Shown piece after piece: positions 37,565 to 47,147 of a stretch of 64,000 bases of DNA (the first letter of the stretch is position 1; each line of letters begins with the position of its first letter). The stretch covers positions 310,001-374,000 of the forward strand of contig NZ_SOCT01000003.1 in assembly GCF_004364435.1 (NCBI RefSeq). The letters are read 5' to 3'. Below the pieces are notes generated by a model. It was not told where the DNA came from. It made no database searches and saw only the letters and a program-made list of their open reading frames with translations. The position numbers and the translations under genes were made by a program. The stretch comes from Pseudomonas sp. LP_7_YM. GTDB lineage: Bacteria > Pseudomonadota > Gammaproteobacteria > Pseudomonadales > Pseudomonadaceae.

Positions 37565-38959
37565 TCAAAAAAGCCGGTTCAAACCATCGTATGCCGCTAC
37601 CCGATAGGCCTCGGCCATGGTCGGGTAGTTGAAGGTGGTATTGACGAAATACTTGAGGGTGTTCGCCTCGCCCGGCTGATTCATGATGGCCTGACCGATG
37701 TGCACGATCTCCGAGGCCTGGTCGCCGAAGCAGTGCACCCCGAGGATCTGCAGCGTCTCTCGGTGAAACAGAATTTTCAGCATGCCGACCGGCTCACCGG
37801 AAATCTGCGCACGGGCCATGCCCTTGAAAAACGCCTTGCCCACTTCGTAGGGCACCTTCGCCTGCGTCAGATCGTGCTCGTTCTGACCGATCGAGCTGAT
37901 TTCCGGGATGGTGTAGATACCGGTTGGCACGTCGTTGACGAAACGCCAGGCGCCGTTGTCAACCGCACTGCCCGAAGCCGAGCGGCCCTGATCGTATGCA
38001 GCACTGGCCAGGCTCGGCCAGCCGATCACGTCACCGGCGCCATAGATGTTCGGCTTGCTGGTGCGGTAGGTCTCATCGACTTCGATCTGACCGCGACCGT
38101 TGGCCTTGATGCCGACGTTTTCCAGACCCAGCTTGTCGGTATTGCCGGTACGCCCGTTGCACCACAGCAAGGCATCGGCCTTGATCTTCTTGCCGGACTT
38201 GAGGTGCAGGATCACACCGTTTTCCAGGCCTTCGACGCGCTCGTAGTCTTCGTTGTGGCGAACCATCACGTTGTTGTTGCTGAAGTGATAGCTCAGGCCC
38301 TGGGAGATTTCCGCATCGAGAAAGCTCAGCAGTTGATCACGGTTGTCGATCAGTTCGACCTCAACCCCCAGGCCGCTGAAGATCGATGCGTATTCACAGC
38401 CAATCACACCGGCACCGTAGATGATCAGTTTGCGCGGGGTGTGATTGAGACTGAGGATGGTGTCGCTGTCATAGATGCGCTTGTGACTGAAGTCGATGTC
38501 GGCGGGACGATAAGGACGCGAGCCGGTAGCGATGATGATCTGGTTAGCCATCAGCTTCTCGACGATACCGGTGTTGCAGACCACATCGACAGTGCGCTCA
38601 TCGGCAAAGCTGCCGGTGCCGAAGAACACATCGACGCGATTGCGGGCGTAATAGCCAGTACGCGAGGCGACCTGCTTGTTGATGACCTTTTCCGCATTTT
38701 TCAGCACATCCGGAAACGAAAACCAGCGCGGCTCGCCAATGGCCCGGAACATCGGGTTGGTGTTGAACTGAATGATCTGCTTGACCGAGTGACGCAACGC
38801 CTTGGACGGGATCGTGCCCAGATGGGTGCAATTGCCGCCGACCTGCCGACGGCTGTCGACCATGGCTACCTTGCGTCCAGCCTTGGCGGCGTTCATTGCC
38901 GCGCCTTCTCCAGCCGGGCCGGAACCCAGTACCACTACGTCGTAGTTGTAGACAGCCAT
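37565..38959 (-). CDS. sthA: Soluble pyridine nucleotide transhydrogenase SthA
   Basis: 464-residue FAD flavoprotein exchanging hydride between NADPH and NAD+. Start [19 protein letters not shown]. The disulfide region reads [18 protein letters not shown]: only one of the two redox cysteines of lipoamide-dehydrogenase relatives remains (C-x4-T), the known SthA feature. NAD(P) fold [17 protein letters not shown] and FAD motif [16 protein letters not shown] are intact, and the dimer interface ends [14 protein letters not shown]. Confidence 0.97.
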   Translation of the reverse strand: MAVYNYDVVVLGSGPAGEGAAMNAAKAGRKVAMVDSRRQVGGNCTHLGTIPSKALRHSVKQIIQFNTNPMFRAIGEPRWFSFPDVLKNAEKVINKQVASRTGYYARNRVDVFFGTGSFADERTVDVVCNTGIVEKLMANQIIIATGSRPYRPADIDFSHKRIYDSDTILSLNHTPRKLIIYGAGVIGCEYASIFSGLGVEVELIDNRDQLLSFLDAEISQGLSYHFSNNNVMVRHNEDYERVEGLENGVILHLKSGKKIKADALLWCNGRTGNTDKLGLENVGIKANGRGQIEVDETYRTSKPNIYGAGDVIGWPSLASAAYDQGRSASGSAVDNGAWRFVNDVPTGIYTIPEISSIGQNEHDLTQAKVPYEVGKAFFKGMARAQISGEPVGMLKILFHRETLQILGVHCFGDQASEIVHIGQAIMNQPGEANTLKYFVNTTFNYPTMAEAYRVAAYDGLNRLF

Positions 38960-39340
38960 GCGTACTCCTTAGAACAGGCCGAGACTCCACTCTGGCGTCT
39001 CTGGCTAACCCATGCCGCAGCCAGCGGCATGAAGAATCGAAACTCGCGGCGAAGTCTAATCGCCCAACGTCGCGGGGAACATTAACCCTTGGTCGCGTCG
39101 CAAGCCAATTTTGTCTGCTTTACGGCGCATTTTCCTTGCCAGCCATAGACCGGATCGAGGCCGAATTGGCGCGGATGATAAATGCGCAGGCGGGATGAAT
39201 CACAATAAAAGCCGGAATTTTGTAGGGCAGTGCCAGGTTAGGCAGTGTTTGGCCTGTTGTGCCATCGGATCGCGCCCGACCGGTCGGCGGACAGGCTAAT
39301 TCAGGCGCGATCAAGCAAAGCTGCTCGTATATAGGGCAGG
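38960..39340. other. sthA upstream region and spacer to the toxin-like gene
   Basis: 381 bases with no supported gene. Upstream of sthA is a perfect inverted repeat, CATGCCGC (39011-39018) and GCGGCATG (39024-39031), 52 bases before the start codon. Nothing else was recognised. The toxin-like gene ends at 39341 with a small hairpin GCTACC-GGG-GGTAGC over its stop. Confidence 0.5.
39011..39031. promoter_or_regulatory. Perfect inverted repeat upstream of sthA
   Basis: CATGCCGC-AGCCA-GCGGCATG. The dyad of 8+5+8 bases could be an operator or a leader hairpin of sthA. No known protein is assigned. Confidence 0.5.
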
Positions 39341-42300
39341 TCAGCTACCGGGGGTAGCCACGGGATCCAGATCGAGGAACAACCGCCGAGCGACATCCTT
39401 ACCGATGTAGCTGCGATAGACGCTGATCACTTCCTTATTGTCGCGTGCGGCTTTCAACTGGGCCTTGTAGCCGATGAATCGCTGATCAGGCAACTTCAGG
39501 TGCGCCGCCGTGAACGCATCGGCGGCGGCCCCTTCACTGGCATAGTGAAAATGCGCCCACCACAACACACGCATCTCGTTGTCACGAATCAGATACTCCT
39601 GCAAAAAATCATTGCGTCGCGAGCCGGACATGTTCTTGCGCCCCTCGAAACGGGCAATGTTGACCTCGCGCTCAGCCGCCAGATAACTGAGCCGTGCGGC
39701 GGTGGGCGGCTGCGCCTTGATCATCGCGATGCGCACACTGCGTCCCTCTTCCCCAAGACGCGAGGCAGCGAGGCGCAGTTCACCGAGCAATGCCGGCACT
39801 TCGGTGTCCGTCGGCTCCACTTCGGCGGGCTCGACCCTGCGGGCCGCGATCCTGTCAGCCAGCTCAGTCAAGCGGCTGGCCTTTTGCACGAGGATATCCT
39901 GCATGTCTGCCGGCTCGCCGCCGCGCCTGGCCTGACGCTGAACGGTGTTGATATCCGGTTCGACCCGCGCCAGCGCTGCGCTCGCTTCGCGCGAGAGCTC
40001 GGCCAGCGCAACCCTGCTTTCGTGCCCCTGTTCCTTCGCCGGATGCACGGTTTCCACTTCCACCCAGTCCCCGTTTTCGTGCAGGTGATAAGTGCTGACG
40101 ACTTTGTCCCCCATCGATTGCGTAACATCCACCACTTCACCGGGAAAGTCCGGCTCGCCCTCTCTGAGACGTCCTACCAAGGTGCGCTGGTTGCGGGTCT
40201 TGAAGACACGTTTGCCAGGCTGCCTGACCTTCGGCGCATATTCGAGCACATGGTGCTGAGGCTCGGCGCTTTCACGGATCAGGTCCGATAAACGCTTTTC
40301 CGCTTGCTCCGAGACTTTTGACAGGTCATCGACGAAACGTTCGAACTGCTCGACTATCAGCAGTTCGGGTGTATTTTGCTGCGTACAGGTGGCGATGGTC
40401 AGACCCCGCTGGTACTCGCGCACTGAGCTTTCAAGCACGTCGATCTGTTCCGAAACCGTGTAGTCATTGGGTTTTTCCAGCTCGGCGTGGGAGCTGCACG
40501 CCGCATGCAAAGCTGCATCGATGCGTAAGGCCTTGAGCTCCGCTGCGTCATAGGGCGCCAGAATCGACTCCTGGCGCAGGCTCAACTCCAGCAGCGACCA
40601 CATACGGTTGATGCGCCACTCCAGGTGCGTATACAAGTTGCAGCGCTGCATCTCCAGCACCTCATCATGCCAGTAGCGCTCACCGACCTTGGGGACCGCC
40701 CGCAGTTGTTCCCAGAATCCATACCTCACACCAGACCAATGCACACCCCGGTCAGTCAACGTCAGTACCTTGTTGAACAATATGAGATAGGCATCGATAT
40801 TCCCTGCATTTACGCTCGCCTCACCATTTTCACTCAAACGCGGGAACTCCACGCGCACGTACGCCAGCAGCCGTTCGAGCACCACGCCCTCGAAAAAAGC
40901 GATGCGCCGGACCGTTGACTTCAAATCATCGGCGGTGGCCTTCTCTCCAAACCGATCAGCCGGGCGCAGCGATTGCTGGAGCTGCTTGTGCTCCTCGAGA
41001 ATCGCAATGAGTTCGTTCAGGTCCGCTTCGACACTCTTGATCAGCTCGGCGGTCAACGGTGCGCGCGAGGCCCGGTAATCTGCGTCCCACCGGGCCAATC
41101 GTTGGTAAATCTCCTGACGGCGCTGTGCCAGCGCCGCACCCCGCTCGGTCACGCGCTTGAGCGTGGCAGCATTTTCCTGGGCCAGCATTCGAGCGGTACG
41201 CTTCGGACCGCCACCACGAAGCCCAAGAGACAGATCAATGGCCCAGCCATGAGCGACCTTTCTCAGGCGCGGCCCTTTGGACAGAGGGTCCTGCGGGTCG
41301 ACGATGAAGACTTCGTCATCGGAGAAACCGACTGCGTAGACCCCACTGTCCAATCGCACCCGCCACTGTTCACCCTGGCGATATAACCCTTCTCTGCCAG
41401 GCTCGATTGATGGCACCCCGGAGGCCGAATCGGGAGATGCCCTAAGGCGTTCGAGGTGCCGTGCCTGAGTTTCGGTCAAGCGATGGTCGTCGCTGGACCA
41501 GGAGAAATCCAGCAGCGAAATGCGCGAAGGCTCGGCCAGATCGGGCACGGGGACCGATGCTTCGGTGACGGTGAGGACAGGCCGACCGACAGGCTCGGTT
41601 GGTGAAGGCTGCATCGGCACCGATTGCCCGCTGGCCTCTGCCCGTATGGCAAACCCCTGGTGCAGCAGGATCATGGAAATCGTCAACAATAGCCCGTTCC
41701 ACGCCTGGCTGGCTTCGCGCCGCGCCTTACGGCTCTCGGCCACCAACACCTGATCGACCCCGGCCATCAGTTGTACCAGCCAAAGCGCCGAACCCGCCGA
41801 TCCCGAAATAAACGGCATCACAGCATCCAGCGCCAGCCAGCCGCCGCGCTGGAGCATCGCCCAGCGGCTCTCGGCATTGGACACCGACTCACGGTCGGCA
41901 AGGTCAACCAAGGCCCTGGCGTTGGCGTCAAACAACGCAATCAACGGGTCACCTTGCACGTGGGCGGTGGACAGCTGCGCCGGACCAGGCGTGCGCAGCG
42001 GGGCGAAATCCGAACCCAGACCGAAGCGTACGATGTGCGGTTGATCAAAACCACCATTGGCGTATCGCTGCCGCCCGCGAGGGCTCATCCAGGTCAACAC
42101 GCCATCCTGCAGTTCGCCAGGCGTGACGATGGCCTGACGCAGGCTCGTCCAATTGGCAAACTCGGTCAGCGGCACAGCGGCGAAGGGACGGTAAAGGATC
42201 AATGGTCCAATGGCTGGATCGGCATTCGCAATTACGAACATGTTGTTCACCTCGTCAGCGGCCGCGCCCGGTTCTGCCGTCCAGGCAAGGGGCCGCAAGA

Positions 42301-43645
42301 CGCTGTCGGTGCTCGGGCAGGCACCCTCTGCCGATGCCGGTGTCAGAAGCGCGCAGACCACGCGATAGCCGGCCGAAGTGAGATCGCCCTGCCCGCGTAT
42401 TTTTTGTTCGAGGGCCTTGAGCGGCAATTGCACGCGCAATTGCTCGGCAAACAAGACCCGACGCCGCGCCATTTGCGCGTGATCGGCGATCAGGTAATGA
42501 CGCACCCGCTCGGGATAACTGCGTCCGACATCCACGCGCCTCGCCAGTTGTTTCAGATAGTCGGGAGTGAACCAGCCAGGCAAAGGACCGCCATCCCGAA
42601 TCGAGAGCGTCAAGGACCCGTAGGGCAAGCTGGAAAGATTCTGCAAGGCGAAGGCGGCGACGCTCATGCGCGTGTTTTGAACGCTGCCGATCGGGATGAT
42701 CTGCCCGGCCGATGGCACGGCTGCCGCCACGACCTTGGCGATGTGTACGGTCACGTCATCGAGGGTAAGCCGTGTGGCTTCAGGATGGTCCTGGCGCAGA
42801 GCATCCTGCATGGCCTTGCCCGCGTAATCCAGAATCGGCGGTAAATCGTCGTTCCAGGCCTGGCCCGCGGCTCGACCGGCTACCACGCCCAGCGCGGACA
42901 TTCTGCGGCTATAGTCCAGGCGGTCTGCCGAAGAGGCGGTCTTCAGCCAGGCGGGCAGTTGCTCCAATCGCGACACCCGCGACGCGATCCTGGTGAAGAC
43001 CTCATCGTGCAGGAGAGGACGGATGTCGGTGATCCGCGCCAGATAGCGCTCGATCTCGTCGAATTCTTCCAGCCCAAAAGAAAGCACGCCCCGTATCGCC
43101 AACAGTTGTGCGTCCAGGGCTTCCAGGGCTTTGCGCTCGAAATACCCACTTGCAAGTATCGCGAGCCGAGATTCGGCGCCGACCACACTCCCGCCGTCGC
43201 GGATCACCGGATGCGCCGCTGAATGTTGGCACTCAAGGGCGTCAGACAGCTGTTTCCAGGGTGTCACGCCTTGTGGACCAGGACGATCCCAGAAATCCAC
43301 CAAGGCGTGAATGAACGTATCGGGAAGTGCCAGGGAGACGGTATCGATCAAAACGGCCAACTGTTCGATATCGACCTCCAGGGTCTGCGTGACCGGTGCC
43401 CCTGGGTCGGCCACCAGGGTGTTTTGGCCACGTAGCCAGCGCGGGGTCTTGCCCGTCGCGAAGTTGATGTGTAGATGTTCGAGCAAGGTCCGGCTTGTTG
43501 CTTCACCGGTAATCACTGCAAGGTCAGGGCGGATATCCAGCGCCGGGTACTGGGCGCGAAGGGCGTCATGCAGTGCGCCGAGCGCCAGCGGTGAAAGCGA
43601 GGGACGGTGGGAAAATGTGTCGATCAGGTCGAATTTTGTACTCAT
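39341..43645 (-). CDS. Giant dermonecrotic-toxin-type protein (DUF6543-like)
   Basis: 1434 residues from ATG 43645 (MSTKFDLIDTFSHRPSLSPL); the frame is open to 43819, and another ATG with a G-rich upstream stretch occurs there, so the start is uncertain. Residues about 1-600 resemble the N-terminal region of large Pseudomonas dermonecrotic-toxin proteins (LSIRDGGPLPGWFTPDYLKQ, GPLILYRPFAAVPLTEF). Two hydrophobic segments follow near 600-630 and 645-668. Next is the module GLYRQGEQWRVRLDSGVYAV with DLSLGLRGGGPKR near 780-830. The last 600 residues are charged and helical with no recognised catalytic motif. No signal peptide, immunity gene or secretion gene is adjacent. Function as a toxin is inferred from family resemblance. 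Confidence 0.8.
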   Translation of the reverse strand: MSTKFDLIDTFSHRPSLSPLALGALHDALRAQYPALDIRPDLAVITGEATSRTLLEHLHINFATGKTPRWLRGQNTLVADPGAPVTQTLEVDIEQLAVLIDTVSLALPDTFIHALVDFWDRPGPQGVTPWKQLSDALECQHSAAHPVIRDGGSVVGAESRLAILASGYFERKALEALDAQLLAIRGVLSFGLEEFDEIERYLARITDIRPLLHDEVFTRIASRVSRLEQLPAWLKTASSADRLDYSRRMSALGVVAGRAAGQAWNDDLPPILDYAGKAMQDALRQDHPEATRLTLDDVTVHIAKVVAAAVPSAGQIIPIGSVQNTRMSVAAFALQNLSSLPYGSLTLSIRDGGPLPGWFTPDYLKQLARRVDVGRSYPERVRHYLIADHAQMARRRVLFAEQLRVQLPLKALEQKIRGQGDLTSAGYRVVCALLTPASAEGACPSTDSVLRPLAWTAEPGAAADEVNNMFVIANADPAIGPLILYRPFAAVPLTEFANWTSLRQAIVTPGELQDGVLTWMSPRGRQRYANGGFDQPHIVRFGLGSDFAPLRTPGPAQLSTAHVQGDPLIALFDANARALVDLADRESVSNAESRWAMLQRGGWLALDAVMPFISGSAGSALWLVQLMAGVDQVLVAESRKARREASQAWNGLLLTISMILLHQGFAIRAEASGQSVPMQPSPTEPVGRPVLTVTEASVPVPDLAEPSRISLLDFSWSSDDHRLTETQARHLERLRASPDSASGVPSIEPGREGLYRQGEQWRVRLDSGVYAVGFSDDEVFIVDPQDPLSKGPRLRKVAHGWAIDLSLGLRGGGPKRTARMLAQENAATLKRVTERGAALAQRRQEIYQRLARWDADYRASRAPLTAELIKSVEADLNELIAILEEHKQLQQSLRPADRFGEKATADDLKSTVRRIAFFEGVVLERLLAYVRVEFPRLSENGEASVNAGNIDAYLILFNKVLTLTDRGVHWSGVRYGFWEQLRAVPKVGERYWHDEVLEMQRCNLYTHLEWRINRMWSLLELSLRQESILAPYDAAELKALRIDAALHAACSSHAELEKPNDYTVSEQIDVLESSVREYQRGLTIATCTQQNTPELLIVEQFERFVDDLSKVSEQAEKRLSDLIRESAEPQHHVLEYAPKVRQPGKRVFKTRNQRTLVGRLREGEPDFPGEVVDVTQSMGDKVVSTYHLHENGDWVEVETVHPAKEQGHESRVALAELSREASAALARVEPDINTVQRQARRGGEPADMQDILVQKASRLTELADRIAARRVEPAEVEPTDTEVPALLGELRLAASRLGEEGRSVRIAMIKAQPPTAARLSYLAAEREVNIARFEGRKNMSGSRRNDFLQEYLIRDNEMRVLWWAHFHYASEGAAADAFTAAHLKLPDQRFIGYKAQLKAARDNKEVISVYRSYIGKDVARRLFLDLDPVATPGS

Positions 43646-43848
43646 GGGCGGCTGAACTCGCAATAGGGATTTATGATCGGCCTGTCCGGAGGCCGAATCG
43701 GAGCGTTTCAGGCGAGTTAAAAGCCGATTCTCGTCGACGGTGACATAAACAAATATCGCCATGCCCCCCAAGGACATGCGCCCAGCCACTGAGGCGGTCG
43801 ACCGGGTTGTGATTGCCATCCGCCATTTTTACACATATCGTTACAAAT

Positions 43849-43882
43849 CTGCGCTGCCGGGGACCAAGCCCGGGCGGCGCAG
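43849..43882. promoter_or_regulatory. Leader hairpin upstream of the citrate symporter gene
   Basis: CTGCGCTGCC pairs with GGCGGCGCAG (one G-U), with further GC pairs inside. It ends 60 bases before the citA-like start and has no T-run, so a regulatory or operator role is possible. Confidence 0.35.
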
Positions 43883-43941
43883 CAGAGGACGTACAAATAC
43901 AACGGATCCCCCCAGCTAGACAGCCTAAGTGAGTATTCCAG

Positions 43942-45228
43942 ATGGCCTCCAACACAGGCAAAGGCAAAGCGATTTTTCGCGTTGTCAGCGGCAATTTTCT
44001 TGAAATGTTTGACTTCATGGTTTACGGCTTTTACGCCACTGCCATCGCCAAAACGTTCTTCCCTGCCGACAGCGAATTTGCATCGCTGATGCTTTCGCTG
44101 GCGACCTTCGGCGCCGGTTTTCTGATGCGCCCACTGGGCGCCATCTTCCTCGGTGCCTACATTGACCATCATGGCCGCAAGAAAGGCCTGGTCATTACCC
44201 TCGCCATGATGGCCATGGGTACGGTCCTCATTGCCTGTGTGCCAGGTTATGCAACCCTGGGCGTCGCTGCGCCTCTGCTGGTGCTGATCGGACGTCTGCT
44301 CCAGGGCTTCTCCGCCGGTGTCGAACTGGGCGGTGTATCGGTGTATCTGGCCGAGATATCGACCCCTGGCCGTAAGGGCTTTTTCGTCAGCTGGCAGTCC
44401 GCCAGCCAGCAAGCCGCGGTGGTTTTCGCAGGCCTGCTGGGTGTCGGCCTGAACCACTGGCTGAGCCCGGAAGACATGGGCCAATGGGGCTGGCGCGTGC
44501 CGTTCCTGATTGGCTGCCTGATCGTTCCGGCGATCTTCGTTATCCGTAGCTCGCTGGAAGAAACTCCGGAATTCGAGGCCCGTGCGAAAAAACATCGTCC
44601 AACTCTTGGCGAGGTCGTGAGGTCGATCGGTCAGAACTTCGGCCTTGTGATTGCCGGCATGGCGCTGGTGGTCATGACCACCGTGTCCTTCTATCTCATC
44701 ACGGCCTACACCCCGACCTTCGGCAAGAACGAGCTGCACCTGTCGGACCTGGATTCTCTGCTGGTCACCGTCTGCGTGGGTATTTCGAACTTCATCTGGC
44801 TGCCGGTGATGGGGTCGCTATCCGATAAGATCGGCCGCAAACCCCTGCTGCTGGGCGCAACCATTCTGGCCATCGTCACGGCCTACCCTGCCCTGTCCTG
44901 GCTGACGGCCAATCCGACATTCGCCAATCTGCTGATGGTCGAATTGTGGCTGTCGTTCCTGTACGGCTCGTACAATGGCGCCATGGTCGTGGCCCTGACC
45001 GAAATCATGCCGGTCGAAGTGCGTACCACGGGTTTCTCCCTGGCGTATAGCCTGGCAACCGCGACGTTCGGCGGCTTCACACCGGCAGCCTGCACCTACC
45101 TGATCCATGTGCTGGACAACAAGGCAGCGCCCGGCATCTGGCTGAGCGGTGCCGCCGTGCTGGGCCTGCTCGCGACGCTGGTGCTGTTCCGCAAGGGTCA
45201 GACCCGCATACAGGCAGTCACAAGCTAA
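43942..45228 (+). CDS. citA: Citrate-proton symporter (MFS, metabolite:H+ family)
   Basis: 428-residue inner-membrane importer with 12 expected helices. It is strongly like Salmonella Cit[94 protein letters not shown]. Citrate is the likely substrate; tricarballylate or another tricarboxylate remains possible. It is divergent from the toxin-like gene and followed by a terminator. Confidence 0.9.
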   Translation: MASNTGKGKAIFRVVSGNFLEMFDFMVYGFYATAIAKTFFPADSEFASLMLSLATFGAGFLMRPLGAIFLGAYIDHHGRKKGLVITLAMMAMGTVLIACVPGYATLGVAAPLLVLIGRLLQGFSAGVELGGVSVYLAEISTPGRKGFFVSWQSASQQAAVVFAGLLGVGLNHWLSPEDMGQWGWRVPFLIGCLIVPAIFVIRSSLEETPEFEARAKKHRPTLGEVVRSIGQNFGLVIAGMALVVMTTVSFYLITAYTPTFGKNELHLSDLDSLLVTVCVGISNFIWLPVMGSLSDKIGRKPLLLGATILAIVTAYPALSWLTANPTFANLLMVELWLSFLYGSYNGAMVVALTEIMPVEVRTTGFSLAYSLATATFGGFTPAACTYLIHVLDNKAAPGIWLSGAAVLGLLATLVLFRKGQTRIQAVTS

Positions 45229-45245
45229 AAGCTGCAAGAAGAAAT

Positions 45246-45279
45246 AAAAACGCCCCGACTGTTCGGGGCGTTTTTTTTT
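45246..45279 (+). terminator. Terminator after the citrate symporter gene
   Basis: AAAAACGCCCCGA-CTGT-TCGGGGCGTTTTT with nine T in the tail. Confidence 0.95.
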
Positions 45280-45417
45280 CCAGCGGATCTGCGCTCATTC
45301 ACCTGTAGTAGCCCTGATTGGTGACGCTAAGGATGCACGGACGTCATGGTCGGCAACCCGGACCGCTGCAGCAACGAGGCTCACCGCAACCACTCGGTCA
45401 GACCCGCCGAAGGCGCA

Positions 45418-45464
45418 CAAGCAAAAACGCCACAACGGGTGGACCGTCGTGGCGCTTTTGCTTG
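45418..45464 (-). terminator. Terminator after gap
   Basis: Long hairpin: CAAGCAAAAACGCCAC pairs with GTGGCGCTTTTGCTTG (one G-U), extended by ACAACGG/CCGTCGT inside. On the minus strand it follows the gap stop by 50 bases. It repeats the job of the symporter terminator facing it. Confidence 0.8.
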
Positions 45465-45514
45465 AGGCTCGTAACGTGCCGCTTGCAGCGACGTACCTTG
45501 TCGCTCGAGGCCGC

Positions 45515-46978
45515 TTATTGCGGGAAGGCTGGCGGGTTGACCCCGGCCATGTCTTCCATTACGCGCACCACCTGGCAGCTGTAACCGAACTCGTTGTCGT
45601 ACCAAACATACAGGACAACGCGGTTGTCCATGCAGATCGTCGCTTCGGCATCGACCACACCGGCGTGGCGAGAGCCAACGAAATCGGTGGACACCACTTC
45701 CTGCGAGTTCACGAAATCGATCTGCTTGTGCAGGTCCGAATACAGCGCGGTTTCGCGAAGGTATTCATTTATTTCTTCGCGCGTGGTGGCCGTACCCAGA
45801 TTCAGGTTCAGGATCGCCATCGACACGTTCGGCGTTGGCACCCGAATCGCGTTACCGGTCAGCTTGCCGGCCAGTTCGGGCAGCGCCTTGGCCGCAGCGG
45901 TAGCAGCGCCGGTTTCGGTGATGACCATGTTCAACGCGGCGCTACGGCCACGACGATCGCCTTTGTGGAAGTTGTCGATCAGGTTCTGGTCGTTGGTGTA
46001 CGAGTGAACCGTTTCAACATGACCGTTAACGATGCCGTACTTGTCGTTGACCGCCTTCAGCACCGGAACGATGGCGTTGGTGGTGCAGGACGCCGCGGAG
46101 ATGATCTTGTCATCGGCGGTGATCTGCTGGTGATTGATACCGTGAACGATGTTCTTCAGCTTGCCTTTGCCCGGTGCGGTCAGCACGACGCGGTCAATGC
46201 CCGGGCACTGCAGATGCTGGCCCAGGCCGTCGGCATCACGCCATACGCCGGTGTTGTCGACCAGCAGCGCATCCTTGATACCGTACTGGGTGTAGTCCAC
46301 CTCGGTCGGGCTCTTGGCGTAGATCACCTGGATCAGGTTGCCGTTGGCGGTGATGGTGCTGTTGGCTTCATCGATGGTAATGGTGCCGTCGAACGGGCCG
46401 TGAACCGAGTCACGACGCAGCAGGCTTGCACGCTTGACCAGATCGTTCTCGGCGCCTTTACGGACAACGATGGCGCGCAGACGCAGGCCGTCGCCGCCAC
46501 CGGTTTTTTCGATCAGGATCCGCGCCAGCAGACGACCGATACGGCCGAAACCGTACAGTACGACGTCAGTGCCTTTGCGGGCGCCGCAATTCTGCTGACC
46601 GACGACTTCAGCCATCTCGTCACGGACGAACTGCTCGGCAGTGCGACCATTGGCTTCGGTCTTGTATTTGACGGCCAGCTTGCCCAGATCCACCGAAGCG
46701 GCACCCAGTTTGAGCTCGCTCATCGCTTTGATGAGCGGGAAAGTCTCGTGTACGGACAACTCGGTTGCGTCGGCTTGACGATGACGCGCAAAGCGATGCG
46801 CCTTGAGAATCGCGATCACTGAACGATTGATCAGGGTGCGGCCATAGATCGAACTCACCACATTGTTATTGCGGTAGAGCTGACCGATAAGCGGGATCAT
46901 CGCCTCGGCGAGCGCTTCACGATCGATCCATTCACCAAGACACTGGTCGGGCTTCTGAGTCACGGTAACCTTCCACAT
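45515..46978 (-). CDS. gap: Glyceraldehyde-3-phosphate dehydrogenase, long GapB-like form
   Basis: 487 residues, about 150 longer than typical GAPDH. The extra N-terminal region (residues 1-130, MWKVTVTQKPDQCLGEWIDR onward) precedes the NAD fold (VVLYGFGRIGRLLARILIEK). The active-site cysteine is in ISAASCTTNAIVPV; substrate residues in VHSYTNDQNLID and NMVITETGAATAAAKALPEL; the end is VWYDNEFGYSCQVVRVMEDM. Pseudomonads carry this form next to mfd, in addition to a shorter GAPDH. A gluconeogenic role is usual for such paralogues but is inference here. Confidence 0.95.
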   Translation of the reverse strand: MWKVTVTQKPDQCLGEWIDREALAEAMIPLIGQLYRNNNVVSSIYGRTLINRSVIAILKAHRFARHRQADATELSVHETFPLIKAMSELKLGAASVDLGKLAVKYKTEANGRTAEQFVRDEMAEVVGQQNCGARKGTDVVLYGFGRIGRLLARILIEKTGGGDGLRLRAIVVRKGAENDLVKRASLLRRDSVHGPFDGTITIDEANSTITANGNLIQVIYAKSPTEVDYTQYGIKDALLVDNTGVWRDADGLGQHLQCPGIDRVVLTAPGKGKLKNIVHGINHQQITADDKIISAASCTTNAIVPVLKAVNDKYGIVNGHVETVHSYTNDQNLIDNFHKGDRRGRSAALNMVITETGAATAAAKALPELAGKLTGNAIRVPTPNVSMAILNLNLGTATTREEINEYLRETALYSDLHKQIDFVNSQEVVSTDFVGSRHAGVVDAEATICMDNRVVLYVWYDNEFGYSCQVVRVMEDMAGVNPPAFPQ

Positions 46979-47080
46979 GTAGGGGCTGAAAAAAGGGACT
47001 ACATTATGCCCAAGCCTTTGTTTATGAGCAATCCGCTGTTTTGAACAGGACTGGCACTACATAAATTGGCGAGCGTAAAA

Positions 47081-47110
47081 CTGACAGCAGATCTCGGATT
47101 TAGTTACAAT
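47081..47110 (+). promoter_or_regulatory. Sigma-70-type promoter of mfd
   Basis: CTGACA (47081-47086), 18 bases, TACAAT (47105-47110); predicted transcript start about 30 bases before the GTG start of mfd. Confidence 0.6.
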
Positions 47111-47147
47111 CCCAGGCTTTGCCGCAACGCCTGGAGCTCTATCTTCC

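Noticed and set aside
45449..46822. 457-codon plus-strand frame opposite gap
   Set aside because: Shadow of the GAPDH gene.
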